Assembly: GCA_021738125.1 (NCBI GenBank)
Contig: JAIPCR010000010.1
Location: 1 to 34,387, forward strand
Reading direction: 5' to 3'
Length of the DNA stretch: 34,387 bases
DNA from: Sulfuritalea sp.
GTDB lineage: Bacteria; Pseudomonadota; Gammaproteobacteria; Burkholderiales; Methylophilaceae
Position numbers and translations under genes: made by a program. Under the pieces are notes generated by a model. The model was not told the origin of the DNA. It made no database searches and was given only the letters and a program-made list of their open reading frames with translations. Shown here piece after piece: positions 8,207 through 17,121 of the stretch (the first letter of the stretch is position 1; each line of letters opens with the position of its first letter).

Positions 8207-10924
8207 TTAATCGTTAAAAACTGCTTGCCATAGTGCTTTTACCGCCAATACATGTGCACTGACTGTGGATGCTAGCACCTGCAAATGCGCCGCACCCTGT
8301 AACTTCAGCATATGCTGTGTATGTCGATAATCCCGATAGGCTAATACGACCTTTTCAGCCAATGCACTTTCAATGATATTCAGTGAGGCTAGCAACTTTA
8401 ATAAGGCAATATTGCCAATGTTGGCTGTCAATTGTGGATACTGTTTTGCATGTGCAAGTACTAAATACTGCACTAAAAATTCCACGTCTATAATGCCGCC
8501 CGTGCTATGTTTAATGTCAAAAATATCTGCCGCAATATGTAGGGTTGCGCGCATTTTTTCTCGCATGGATTGCACGTCTAGCTTGAGCTGTTTTGTTTCG
8601 CGCGGCAAGGTCATCACCTCAATGCGAATCTTATCAAACGCTTTTCCTATGTTGGCATCGCCTGCTACAAAACGTGCGCGACTAATGGCCTGATGCTCCC
8701 ATACCCATGCTTTATTGAGTTGGTATTCTCTAAAAGCAGTAACGCTACTCACCAGCAAACCGCTATTGCCATCTGGGCGTAATTGCAAATCCGTTTCGTA
8801 AAGCAAACCCGCAGAAGTCAAACTGTTAAACCAGTTATTAATGCGCTGTGCAAATCGCGCATAGACTTCTCCCGCTTCTGGCGCATCATCATCGTAAAGA
8901 AAAATAATGTCTAAATCAGAGGCATAACCCAATTCTTTACCGCCTAGTTTGCCATAGCCAATGACTGAGAATTTTGGCACATCCAGATGCTTACCACGCA
9001 CATGAGGCCATATGTAAGTCAGGCTTACACTCAAAACCAATTCAGCCAATTCACTTAAATAATCTGAAAGTTTTTCAGGCGATAACTCACCGTTAATATC
9101 TTGAGCAGCAAACCTAAATACATTGGCATGTTTGAAATGACGCATCAAATCCATTTGCTGCTCAATGTCGCCCTCTGCCGCATTAAGCCGCTTTTCTAAT
9201 TCAACCCGCATCGCTACAAAATCTGGCGCTGCATATAAAGTACGCGTGTCGAGTAATTCATCCAACAATATAGGGTGCTGAACCAAATAATTACTCAACC
9301 ATGGGCTACTACTGCATAACTTCATGAGCAAATGCATCGCCTGTGTATGTTCTGCCAGTAAGGCCAAGTAGCTCGCGCGACGGCAAATGCTTTCTAGTAA
9401 ATCTGTAACCCGCAACAACGCAATGTCTGCATTAGGCATGTCGGCCGCTTGTGAAATGACCAATGGCATGAGCGCATCAAAACGTAAACGGCTTACTTCT
9501 GGTAGTTGTAAATATCGACTACTTTGATGCAAAGCAACTAGGCGACGCAGTGTTTCTGGCGCTTCATCAAAGCCCATTTCTTGCAATGCTTGAATCGCTT
9601 CTGGCTCAATCAGCGCGCCATTCCAAATAGATTTTTCTAGATCTAATGCTTCTTTGCTGGTATTAGCCTCACTAAAAGTGGCGTCAAAATGCTGTTGCAC
9701 TTGGCTGCGATAAACATTTAATTGTGCTAAAAAAGCTTCCCAACTATCAAACCTCATCGCTTTGGCAATTCGTGCTTTTGTCTCTTCTGATTTTGGTAGC
9801 TCTTGTGTTTGCGCATCTTCAACGTACATGAGTCTGTGCTCTAAATTTCTTAAAAAGGTATAGGCACATTTAAGCTCAGTCACGGTTTTTTCTGGTAACA
9901 ACCCTTTTTCTTTTAGCAAATCGAGCACCATCAAGGTGGGCTTGATTTGCAAACTTACATCTTGACCGCCACGAATGAGCTGAAATACTTGCGCGATAAA
10001 TTCAATTTCTCGGATACCCCCACGACCCAGCTTAATATTGTCGTGCATACCTTTGCTATTCACATCACGCTGAATTTGAATTTTTAAATCACGCATACTG
10101 GAAAATGCGCCGAAATCTAAGTACTTACGAAATACAAAAGGTTTCAACAATTTTGAAACATGATTGCCACCTGTCACTTCATGGCCTTTAATCCAGGCAT
10201 AGCGCTCCCACTCGCGCCCGTTGTTTTGATAGTAATCTTCTAGTGCATCTAAATTTGAAACCAGCGCACCTTCACTGCCAAATGGCCGCAAGCGCATATC
10301 CACCCGAAATACAAAACCATCTTGAGTGATTTCATCAATGGCTGCGATGAGCTTTTTGGCTAAGCGTGTAAAAAAATCTTGATTGCTAATCGGCTGGTCA
10401 CCCTGCGTTTCACCTTCTGCCACATAGGCAAAAATTAAATCAATATCAGACGAAACATTCAGCTCCCCGCCACCCAACTTACCCATACCAATGACTATCA
10501 AACTTTGTGGGTTGCCATCAGCATCTTGTGGTTGTCCGTGTACCGCAGCCAACCATGTATGGAGAAAATGAATCGAAGTATTAATGACACACGTTGCTAA
10601 TTGGGTTGTTGTACTCATCACCTCTTGCAAATCTGCTAGCCCGTTTAAATCTCTAACAATAATGCGAGCCATAACTTGCTGCCGCAATACACGTAACGCT
10701 CGTTTTAATGTGACTTCATCAAAAATATTTTGTTGTGCTAAAAAATTCTGCATGTCGCTTAACTGATACGCAAGATGATGATTTTCTAGCAAATCATTCA
10801 TCAAATCAGCATTGTTTGTAAATAACCTAGCAAGAAATGGGCTACAACTAATTGCATGACGCAAAGCGTCCTCATCGTCAGACTTGGCGCGGTTTTCAGA
10901 TAATAAATTATTGAGTGTTAGCAT
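8207..10924 (-). CDS. glnE: Bifunctional glutamine synthetase adenylyltransferase/deadenylase
   Basis: A 905-residue GlnE, near the usual 930-950. It attaches AMP to, and removes it from, glutamine synthetase according to PII and glutamine status, tuning nitrogen assimilation. Two nucleotidyltransferase domains are visible. The N-terminal one has GMGKLGGGELNVSSDID (146-162). The C-terminal one has GYGKLGGKELGYASDLD (around 655-672), each with the metal-binding D-x-D. RGGIREIEFIAQ lies in the first half and GGIIDVEFLVQ in the second, as the family requires. The gene is transcribed away from acs and probably heads the glnE-hrpA-TonB-like transcript. Confidence 0.96.
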   Translation of the reverse strand: MLTLNNLLSENRAKSDDEDALRHAISCSPFLARLFTNNADLMNDLLENHHLAYQLSDMQNFLAQQNIFDEVTLKRALRVLRQQVMARIIVRDLNGLADLQEVMSTTTQLATCVINTSIHFLHTWLAAVHGQPQDADGNPQSLIVIGMGKLGGGELNVSSDIDLIFAYVAEGETQGDQPISNQDFFTRLAKKLIAAIDEITQDGFVFRVDMRLRPFGSEGALVSNLDALEDYYQNNGREWERYAWIKGHEVTGGNHVSKLLKPFVFRKYLDFGAFSSMRDLKIQIQRDVNSKGMHDNIKLGRGGIREIEFIAQVFQLIRGGQDVSLQIKPTLMVLDLLKEKGLLPEKTVTELKCAYTFLRNLEHRLMYVEDAQTQELPKSEETKARIAKAMRFDSWEAFLAQLNVYRSQVQQHFDATFSEANTSKEALDLEKSIWNGALIEPEAIQALQEMGFDEAPETLRRLVALHQSSRYLQLPEVSRLRFDALMPLVISQAADMPNADIALLRVTDLLESICRRASYLALLAEHTQAMHLLMKLCSSSPWLSNYLVQHPILLDELLDTRTLYAAPDFVAMRVELEKRLNAAEGDIEQQMDLMRHFKHANVFRFAAQDINGELSPEKLSDYLSELAELVLSVSLTYIWPHVRGKHLDVPKFSVIGYGKLGGKELGYASDLDIIFLYDDDAPEAGEVYARFAQRINNWFNSLTSAGLLYETDLQLRPDGNSGLLVSSVTAFREYQLNKAWVWEHQAISRARFVAGDANIGKAFDKIRIEVMTLPRETKQLKLDVQSMREKMRATLHIAADIFDIKHSTGGIIDVEFLVQYLVLAHAKQYPQLTANIGNIALLKLLASLNIIESALAEKVVLAYRDYRHTQHMLKLQGAAHLQVLASTVSAHVLAVKALWQAVFND

Positions 10925-11019
10925 AAGATTTTTAATGTACTATGGCGTTTACATTTGTGTTACAAATTGTTTTGAATTAAATAAAATTATAAATATGTAT
11001 TAATTCTAGGAGATTTAGT
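10925..11019. promoter_or_regulatory. Divergent glnE/acs promoter region
   Basis: This 95-base AT-rich gap separates two divergent genes. For acs, TAGGAGA (11007-11013) is a good ribosome binding site 6 bases before the ATG. A -10-like TATAAA (10988-10993) with TTGTTT (10967-10972) about 15 bases upstream is a weak promoter candidate. For glnE, TTGTAA and TAGTAC on the minus strand are spaced 17 bases apart. None of these elements is close to consensus, so the promoter assignments are tentative; the ribosome binding site is solid. Confidence 0.4.
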
Positions 11020-12996
11020 ATGTCTATTAATTCAGTTCTTCATGAAACCCGTATTTTTGAGCCAAGTACAGAATTTGTAAAATCCGCAAATATCTCAGGT
11101 ATGTCAGCCTACAACGCTTTATGCCAACAGGCAACAGACGATTATGAAGGATTTTGGGCAAAATTAGCGCGTGAGTTATTAGTGTGGCACAAACCTTTCA
11201 CCAAAACACTAAATGAAGATAATGCGCCGTTCTACAAATGGTTTGAAGATGGTGAACTGAATGTATCTGCCAATTGCTTAGATAAACACCTTAATACTAT
11301 CCCAAATAAAACAGCCATTATTTTCGAAGCGGATGATGGCAGCACAATCAATGTAACCTTCAAAGAGCTTTATCACCGCGTTTGCCAATTTGCCAATGGC
11401 CTAAAAAAACTAAACATCAAAGCGGGTGATCGCGTAATCATTTATCTACCTATGGGTATTGAAGCTGTTGTTGCCATGCAAGCTTGCGTGCGCATTGGTG
11501 TCACGCACTCAGTCGTATTTGGTGGATTTTCAGCGAAAAGTATCCATGAGCGCATTATTGATGCGGGCGCTGTGGCTGTGATTACAGCCGACGGCCAGCA
11601 TCGTGGCGGTAAAGCATTACCCTTAAAAAATGCGGTTGATGAAGCGATTGCCATGGGTGGCTGTGAGTCAGTTAAAAACATCGTGGTTTATAAAAAAACT
11701 GGTTTGGCCATTGAATCTCACGCTAATGAAATATGGTGGCACGATTTAATTGCCGATGTTGCAGATACCTGTGAACCGGTCATGATGAGTGCAGAACATC
11801 CACTATTTTTACTCTACACCTCTGGTAGTACAGGTAAACCTAAAGGCGTTCAACATTCATCTGCAGGCTACTTGCTTCACGCAATTAATACTATGCGTTG
11901 GACATTTGATATTAAAGATAATGATGTTTTTTGGTGTACGGCAGATGTAGGCTGGATTACTGGCCATACTTATGTTGCCTACGGCCCATTAGCCATGGGT
12001 GTAACGCAAATCATCTTTGAAGGTATTCCTACTTACCCAGATGCTAGTCGCTTCTGGCAAATGATAGAAAAACATAAAGTCACTATTTTCTACACAGCCC
12101 CTACCGCTATTCGTTCGCTCATCAAAGCGTCTGACACAGTAGAAAGTACACATCCAAAAAATTTCAATTTAACTAGCTTGCGATTACTGGGCTCTGTGGG
12201 CGAGCCTATCAACCCTGAGGCATGGATGTGGTATTACGAAAATATCGGTGCCAGTCGTTGTCCGATTGTGGATACATTCTGGCAAACTGAAACTGGTGGC
12301 CATGCGATTACACCACTACCAGGCGCAACGCCATTGGTGCCAGGCTCTTGTACATTACCTTTCCCAGGCATCGCCATTGATGTTGTCGATGAAACTGGCA
12401 AAGACGTACCATGGGGAACCGGTGGACTACTCGTGATTAAAAAACCATGGCCATCCATGATACGTACTATCTATAACGATCCTGAGCGCTATAAATCTAG
12501 CTATTACCCGATTGATCTAGGTGGCACAATCTATCTAGCGGGGGATGGTGCAATTCGCGATGCTAAAACAGGCTTCTTTACCATTATGGGCCGGATTGAT
12601 GATGTATTAAATGTTTCAGGTCACCGCTTAGGCACCATGGAGATTGAATCTGCTTTAGTCGCTCATGCACTAGTAGCTGAGGCGGCAGTGGTCGGTAAGC
12701 CACACGATATTAAAGGTGAATCGGTTGTAGCTTATGTCGTACTCAAAGGCGCACGCCCTGAAGGCGAAGAAGCGAAGAAAATCGTCGCACAATTACGTGA
12801 CTGGGTAGGTAAGGAAATTGGTCCTATCGCTAAACCAGATGAGATTCGCTTTGGTGATAACTTACCCAAAACCCGCTCTGGTAAGATTATGCGTAGACTT
12901 TTACGCAATTTAGCTAAGGGTGAGGAAATTACTTCTGACTTATCAACTTTAGAAAATCCAGCAATTTTGGATCAATTAAAAGAAGTCATCCGCTAA
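11020..12996 (+). CDS. acs: Acetyl-CoA synthetase (AMP-forming)
   Basis: A 658-residue acetate-CoA ligase that activates acetate via acetyl-AMP. It shows the P-loop-like [12 protein letters not shown] (about 266-277), [10 protein letters not shown] (about 418-427), and the hinge region [20 protein letters not shown]. Near the C-terminus is [14 protein letters not shown], with Lys622 matching the lysine that is reversibly acetylated in Salmonella Acs. Length agrees with the family (about 650). Propionyl-CoA synthetase is a possible confusion, but the overall fit is to Acs. The ATG at 11020 follows a TAGGAGA site. It is monocistronic with its own terminator. Its product is the substrate for the nearby phaA-phaB pathway. 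Confidence 0.96.
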   Translation: MSINSVLHETRIFEPSTEFVKSANISGMSAYNALCQQATDDYEGFWAKLARELLVWHKPFTKTLNEDNAPFYKWFEDGELNVSANCLDKHLNTIPNKTAIIFEADDGSTINVTFKELYHRVCQFANGLKKLNIKAGDRVIIYLPMGIEAVVAMQACVRIGVTHSVVFGGFSAKSIHERIIDAGAVAVITADGQHRGGKALPLKNAVDEAIAMGGCESVKNIVVYKKTGLAIESHANEIWWHDLIADVADTCEPVMMSAEHPLFLLYTSGSTGKPKGVQHSSAGYLLHAINTMRWTFDIKDNDVFWCTADVGWITGHTYVAYGPLAMGVTQIIFEGIPTYPDASRFWQMIEKHKVTIFYTAPTAIRSLIKASDTVESTHPKNFNLTSLRLLGSVGEPINPEAWMWYYENIGASRCPIVDTFWQTETGGHAITPLPGATPLVPGSCTLPFPGIAIDVVDETGKDVPWGTGGLLVIKKPWPSMIRTIYNDPERYKSSYYPIDLGGTIYLAGDGAIRDAKTGFFTIMGRIDDVLNVSGHRLGTMEIESALVAHALVAEAAVVGKPHDIKGESVVAYVVLKGARPEGEEAKKIVAQLRDWVGKEIGPIAKPDEIRFGDNLPKTRSGKIMRRLLRNLAKGEEITSDLSTLENPAILDQLKEVIR

Positions 12997-13003
12997 TCAA
13001 TAG

Positions 13004-13045
13004 TAGGCTTGCTAACAATGATCATGTTAGCAAGCCTAGTTTTTT
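13004..13045 (+). terminator. Rho-independent terminator of acs
   Basis: A perfect 14-bp stem, TAGGCTTGCTAACA (13004-13017) with TGTTAGCAAGCCTA (13025-13038), encloses ATGATCA and is followed by G and six T residues (13040-13045). It starts 7 bases after the acs stop and also separates acs from the convergent aldolase gene. Confidence 0.92.
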
Positions 13046-13060
13046 GATGGAAATGTATTT

Positions 13061-13711
13061 CTAAATTGCCCAGTTCCCATAACCTTTAAACTGTTGAAAT
13101 ACTGCACGCATTTCCTCTTCTGTTAATAAATTCGGCGCACCGACTTGTAAGGTTCGCCAATATTGCTCACACAGATTTTCTACTTCCTGACACACCGCTA
13201 GCGCATCCTCTAAATCACGACCAAGCGCAATCATGCCATGATTTGCCAATAAGCAAGCTTTGCGTTCAACCAATGCGGCTAAAGCATAATCCGATAATGC
13301 TTGCGATCCAAATAATGCGTAATCTGCACACCGTATGGTATCTCCTCCAGCAATCGCAATCATGTAGTGAAAAGGTGGGATCTCTTTGTGTAAACAAGCC
13401 AAAGTTGTGGCAAACATGCTATGGGTGTGAATCACTGCGTTTATTTCTGGACGACTTTGCATAATATCGCGATGAAAACGCCATTCACTGGAAGGTTTTT
13501 TGTTGGCTTCAAAACTACCATCCCATTGCATTTTTACCATACTAGTGGATGACATCGCCTCAACCTTCATGCCTGAAGGCGTTACTAAAAAGCCACTATC
13601 ACATCGCACACTAACATTACCAGAAGTACCCTTATTAAGGCCAAGTACTAAGAGTTGCTGACTAGCGACAAGTAATTGTTCACGCAATGCGAATTCAGAT
13701 AGCTGCTGCAT
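13061..13711 (-). CDS. FucA-like class II aldolase, probable 5-methylthioribulose-1-phosphate aldolase
   Basis: A 216-residue zinc-dependent class II aldolase. Compared with E. coli L-fuculose-1-phosphate aldolase it keeps GLNKGTSGNVSVR, KPSSEWRFH, the zinc histidines His95, His97 (HTH) and His158 (NHG), Glu76 as general base and Tyr116. All are offset by three from FucA Glu73, His92, His94, His155 and Tyr113. The FYG-like end (FKGYG) is also present. The gene follows mtnA by about 46 bases. MtnB dehydratases belong to the same superfamily, but this sequence is much more FucA-like. The pairing matches the DHAP shunt (Ald2 of Rhodospirillum rubrum and some E. coli), which splits methylthioribulose-1-phosphate to DHAP and 2-methylthioacetaldehyde. 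FucA itself or MtnB remain alternatives. Confidence 0.78.
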   Translation of the reverse strand: MQQLSEFALREQLLVASQQLLVLGLNKGTSGNVSVRCDSGFLVTPSGMKVEAMSSTSMVKMQWDGSFEANKKPSSEWRFHRDIMQSRPEINAVIHTHSMFATTLACLHKEIPPFHYMIAIAGGDTIRCADYALFGSQALSDYALAALVERKACLLANHGMIALGRDLEDALAVCQEVENLCEQYWRTLQVGAPNLLTEEEMRAVFQQFKGYGNWAI

Positions 13712-13757
13712 TTCAATATTGCCCTTATATCAATAATTCCGTGGAGGAAATACCCAT

Positions 13758-14864
13758 TTAATATTGCTGATTAAGATTTAGCTTAGCTGGTGTAAAAATA
13801 CCATTTTCAGTAATAATACCTGTGACTAAGCGCGCCGGTGTCACATCAAACGCTGGATTAATCGCTGTTGATTCCGCCGGGATGACACGTACACTTTGCA
13901 GGCTACCATCTGCCGCCAAACCTTGCATATACGCCACCTCATCAGCATGCCGATATTCAATCTCAATGTGAGCTAAGCCATTTGTGATGTTCCAATCTAT
14001 GGTCGGACTAGGGACAGCAGCATAAAATGGCACTTGGTTATCAAAAGCCGCTAATGCTTTTAAATAAGTGCCAATTTTATTACACACATCACCAGTACTG
14101 GTGACACGATCCGCGCCAACAATCACCAGATCTACCAAGCCCTGCTGCATTAAATGTCCGCCCGCATTGTCGCTAATCACCGTATGTGGCACGCCATGCT
14201 GGGCTAACTCCCATGAAGTTAAACTGGCGCCTTGATTGCGTGGACGAGTTTCATCTACCCATACATGCACATTCATCCCAGCGTCATGTGCCGCATAAAT
14301 AGGCGCAAGTGCGGTACCAACATCAACAGTAGCTAACCAACCCGCATTACAATGCGTAAGAATATGAGTCACAGCGGCTTGGCCTTTAATTTTTACTGCA
14401 CGTTGACTTGCATGTTCAATCAAACTTAAGCCATGTTGGCCTATTGCTTGGTTAAGCAACACATCTTCATCACAAATCTTTACCGCCTCAGCCCAAGCAA
14501 CTTGATTACGGCTTAATTCAGGGAGCGGTGCTAATAGTTTTAGCATGCGCTGAACTGCCCAATTTAGATTAACTGCTGTTGGACGACTTTGAATAAGCTG
14601 GTCAGCGGCAGCTTGTAAAAACTGGTCACTTGCGTCTTCTTGCATAGCTAATGCTAAACCATAAGCAGCGGCAGCACCAATTAAAGGTGCACCACGCACT
14701 TGCATGGTTTTAATAGCCACTATCATTGCTTGTAAGTTTTCAATACGCTTAATTTCAAAGGCATGCGGCAACTTTGTCTGATCAATAATTGACACAGTAC
14801 CTAAACCATTGGCTAAAGGTTGTTTTGACCATATGGTGCGATAGTGTTGAGATTTTACTAACAT
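13758..14864 (-). CDS. mtnA: Methylthioribose-1-phosphate isomerase
   Basis: A protein of 368 residues from the ATG at 14864 in the eIF2B-like sugar isomerase family. It converts 5-methylthioribose-1-phosphate to 5-methylthioribulose-1-phosphate in methylthioadenosine salvage. Visible motifs are VRGAPLIGAAAAYG, THCNAGWLAT with the catalytic Cys (about 172), VDETRPRNQGASLTSWEL, and VGADRVTSTGDVCNKIGTY with the catalytic Asp (about 252). An in-frame TTG at 14873 adds three residues and is better placed relative to AGGG, so the exact start is uncertain. It appears to head a two-gene transcript with the aldolase. No mtnC, mtnD, mtnK or mtnP is seen here. Ribose-1,5-bisphosphate isomerase is a less likely alternative. 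Confidence 0.93.
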   Translation of the reverse strand: MLVKSQHYRTIWSKQPLANGLGTVSIIDQTKLPHAFEIKRIENLQAMIVAIKTMQVRGAPLIGAAAAYGLALAMQEDASDQFLQAAADQLIQSRPTAVNLNWAVQRMLKLLAPLPELSRNQVAWAEAVKICDEDVLLNQAIGQHGLSLIEHASQRAVKIKGQAAVTHILTHCNAGWLATVDVGTALAPIYAAHDAGMNVHVWVDETRPRNQGASLTSWELAQHGVPHTVISDNAGGHLMQQGLVDLVIVGADRVTSTGDVCNKIGTYLKALAAFDNQVPFYAAVPSPTIDWNITNGLAHIEIEYRHADEVAYMQGLAADGSLQSVRVIPAESTAINPAFDVTPARLVTGIITENGIFTPAKLNLNQQY

Positions 14865-14974
14865 AAAAAACAATTTGCCCTAGCAAGAAAAACTTAAATT
14901 AAGTAAAAAAATAAATAATAAAAAAGTTGACTTTAAAAAAGTTCCCTAAACTAAAAAATACTCTCCACAATATC

Positions 14975-14995
14975 TGTGGATAACTTTGTGAATAA
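14975..14995. promoter_or_regulatory. Two adjacent DnaA-box matches in an AT-rich gap
   Basis: TGTGGATAA at 14975-14983 is the exact complement of the consensus DnaA box TTATCCACA. TGTGAATAA at 14987-14995 matches TTATNCACA, in the same orientation and with start-to-start spacing of 12 bases. A third TGTGA begins at 14997. The surrounding gap (14865-15128) is very AT-rich and codes for no protein I can see. The sites may be bound by DnaA. Whether this regulates mtnA, titrates DnaA or belongs to an origin cannot be told; no dnaA, dnaN or gidA genes are nearby. Confidence 0.45.
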
Positions 14996-15072
14996 CTGTG
15001 ACATCAAAATGTAACACCCCAATTTATAAGGGTTTTTTAAAATCGCTTATTTTTTAACCTAATATTTTATTA

Positions 15073-15107
15073 TTAAAAATCAACAACTTACAAATTCACC
15101 GTTGATT
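15073..15107 (-). terminator. Weak terminator-like hairpin after tatD
   Basis: Reading on the minus strand, AATCAAC (complement of 15101-15107) pairs with GTTGATT (complement of 15078-15084) across a 16-base loop and runs into TTTTTAATAATA. The stem has only 7 AT-rich pairs, so termination may be inefficient. It lies about 20 bases past the tatD stop. Confidence 0.4.
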
Positions 15108-15128
15108 GGTAAAGGTTTTTAGCAAAAC

Positions 15129-15941
15129 TTAAAGTAGCACATGAGGTGGTGTGCATAAGTCCGTCAATTTTGGTATCACTTTCAAGGCATTGGCACTAGT
15201 AATATCAAGCACTTGCGCCACATTGACCTGTCTTAATTCAGCCAAAACTTGAGCAATTCTATTGAGTTCCAGCGGCGTATTTCTGCCTGCCTGCCCTAAC
15301 CATTCAGGCGGCATGTCAGGTGAGTCTGTTTCTAGTACTATGGACTCAAATGGTAGTTTACTAGCAAGTTCACGAATCTTTAAAGCTCGACTATAAGTCA
15401 TGGCGCCACCGAACCCTAATTTAAAACCCAGCGCGATAAACTGCTCTGCCTGCTGCAAGCTACCATTAAAAGCGTGAGCGATACCACCCTTAACTTCAAA
15501 GCGACGCAAGTACTTTAATATATCATCTACGGCTTGACGTATATGCAATATCACCGGCAAATCATACTGCTTGGCAATTTTAAGTTGTTCCGTAAAGAAA
15601 TATGTTTGGCGCGCAATATGTTCTGGGTGACTTTTTAAATTTTTTACAAAATAATCGAGGCCGATTTCACCTATAGCGACAGGATCGTTTTCTTCAATAT
15701 ATGTTTTTAATGTTTCGATGTCATCTACATCAGCCGAATCAACATACATAGGATGAACGCCAAGGGCATAGGCGCAATTTTTGTGTTGATTACATAGCGC
15801 AATGACGGCATCAAAATTTTGACGCGCTACAGAGGGTATTAGAATTTTTGACACCCCTTGTTGCAAGGCTTTTGATATGACAAAGTCTCGATCGAGATTA
15901 AACTCCGCTGCATCAAGATGACAATGGGTGTCTATTAACAT
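15129..15941 (-). CDS. tatD: TatD-family metal-dependent hydrolase/DNase
   Basis: A 270-residue TIM-barrel metallohydrolase. The metal ligands are all present: His6 and His8 in DTHCHLD, Glu92 in IGEIGLDY, His133 in ILHIR, His156 in AHAFNG, and Asp206 in LETDSPDMPP. The length is standard. Family members act as 3'-5' exonucleases in DNA repair or quality control, or as D-aminoacyl-tRNA-related hydrolases, so the exact substrate is uncertain. YcfH and YjjV are the other close subgroups. It follows ribD by only 18 bases and is probably the last gene of the glyA-nrdR-ribD transcript. Confidence 0.9.
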   Translation of the reverse strand: MLIDTHCHLDAAEFNLDRDFVISKALQQGVSKILIPSVARQNFDAVIALCNQHKNCAYALGVHPMYVDSADVDDIETLKTYIEENDPVAIGEIGLDYFVKNLKSHPEHIARQTYFFTEQLKIAKQYDLPVILHIRQAVDDILKYLRRFEVKGGIAHAFNGSLQQAEQFIALGFKLGFGGAMTYSRALKIRELASKLPFESIVLETDSPDMPPEWLGQAGRNTPLELNRIAQVLAELRQVNVAQVLDITSANALKVIPKLTDLCTPPHVLL

Positions 15942-15959
15942 TTGGCAGATAAAAGAAAA

Positions 15960-17084
15960 TTACTTTGGCGGAATTGGCATCGCACGCAGTCGAATGTCTG
16001 AGCCTATGTGTCTGACATCCAATATCTGTAAATCTGTCACTTGTTGCATTTGCGTTAACTCAGGAATAGCAAACATCGCTTGGGCATCTGCGCCCATCAG
16101 TTTTGGTGCGTAATAAAAAATAAACTCATCAATCAAATTCGCCTGTAAAAATCCGCCGTTCAACCCTTGCCCGGCCTCAAGCAACACTTCATTGACACCG
16201 CGCTTAGCCAAGTTCGCCAATAATGCTCGCAAATCAACACGCCCATGCGCATCTGGCAACTCCACTAACTCTGCACCTGCGGCGCTTAGTTCATGCGCTT
16301 TGTGGCTCAAGTCTTTTGCATAGGCAATCACAACAGGGCTGCTTTTCAAGATACCGCCATCCAACATTTTGCAATCTACCGGCGTTTGCAAATGACTATC
16401 AACAATCACTCGTAATGGTTGCCGCACAGCATGAGTTAGCGGCAAATTGTCTAAGCGCACCGTCATGCTTGGATTGTCATGCAGCACTGTGCCGATACCA
16501 GTAATGATAGCGCAAGACTGCGCTCGCCAATGTTGCACATCAATTCTTGCGGCTTCGCTCGTGATCCACTGACTTTTGCCATTTTTAAGCGCAGTCCGAC
16601 CATCTAGACTAGCGGCAACTTTACTACGGACATAAGGCAATTGACGTGTCATGCGAGAAATAAAACCTGCATTTAGTGCGCATGCTTGTTTTTCATACAA
16701 ACCTATTTCAACTAAAATACCATGCGATTGCAAGCGTTTTATCCCTTGACCGACCACCAATGGGTTGGGGTCTTGCATTGCCACTACCACGCGTTTAACA
16801 CCGGCATTAATTAGTGCATCCACGCAGGGTGGTGTGCGTCCATAATGATTGCATGGCTCTAAAGTTACATAGACATCTGCATCTTTTGCTTCTGTCCCTG
16901 CTATGCTTAGAGCTAGCACTTCAGCATGCCCTTCGCCTGCTTTAATATGGGCGCCTTGACCTATGATTTGATTGTTTTTCACAATAACGCAACCCACTCT
17001 GGGATTTGGTTGCGTCGTGTATAAACCCTGCTCTGCTAGTTGCAGTGCGAGCGCCATGTAGGTATGGTCAGCAGTTGAGAACAC
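15960..17084 (-). CDS. ribD: Bifunctional riboflavin biosynthesis deaminase/reductase RibD
   Basis: A 374-residue fusion of a cytidine-deaminase-like domain and a dihydrofolate-reductase-like domain. The first deaminates the GTP-derived pyrimidine (zinc site His53 and Glu55 in HAEVLAL, Cys78 in TLEPCNHYGRTPPC and Cys87). The second reduces the ribose side chain with NADPH (KVAASLDGRTALKNGKSQWI, then LEAGQGLNGGFLQANLIDEF). Both halves appear intact. TQPNPRVGCV near residue 25 is the usual N-terminal motif. The gene follows the small membrane protein by 37 bases and precedes tatD. The nrdR-ribD neighbourhood is common in proteobacteria. No FMN riboswitch is evident upstream, consistent with read-through from glyA/nrdR. 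Confidence 0.95.
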   Translation of the reverse strand: MFSTADHTYMALALQLAEQGLYTTQPNPRVGCVIVKNNQIIGQGAHIKAGEGHAEVLALSIAGTEAKDADVYVTLEPCNHYGRTPPCVDALINAGVKRVVVAMQDPNPLVVGQGIKRLQSHGILVEIGLYEKQACALNAGFISRMTRQLPYVRSKVAASLDGRTALKNGKSQWITSEAARIDVQHWRAQSCAIITGIGTVLHDNPSMTVRLDNLPLTHAVRQPLRVIVDSHLQTPVDCKMLDGGILKSSPVVIAYAKDLSHKAHELSAAGAELVELPDAHGRVDLRALLANLAKRGVNEVLLEAGQGLNGGFLQANLIDEFIFYYAPKLMGADAQAMFAIPELTQMQQVTDLQILDVRHIGSDIRLRAMPIPPK

Positions 17085-17121
17085 GATAAGGTTGGGTAAT
17101 TAAACTAGCCGTGGTATTAAA

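Noticed and set aside
13061..13711. Annotating the aldolase simply as MtnB dehydratase from its position next to mtnA
   Set aside because: Active-site spacing and conserved segments follow FucA, not MtnB; position alone is not enough.
14865..15128. Calling this gap the chromosomal origin oriC
   Set aside because: Only two good DnaA boxes are present and none of the usual neighbours (dnaA, dnaN, gidA, rpmH) is in the window. Listed only as DnaA-box matches.
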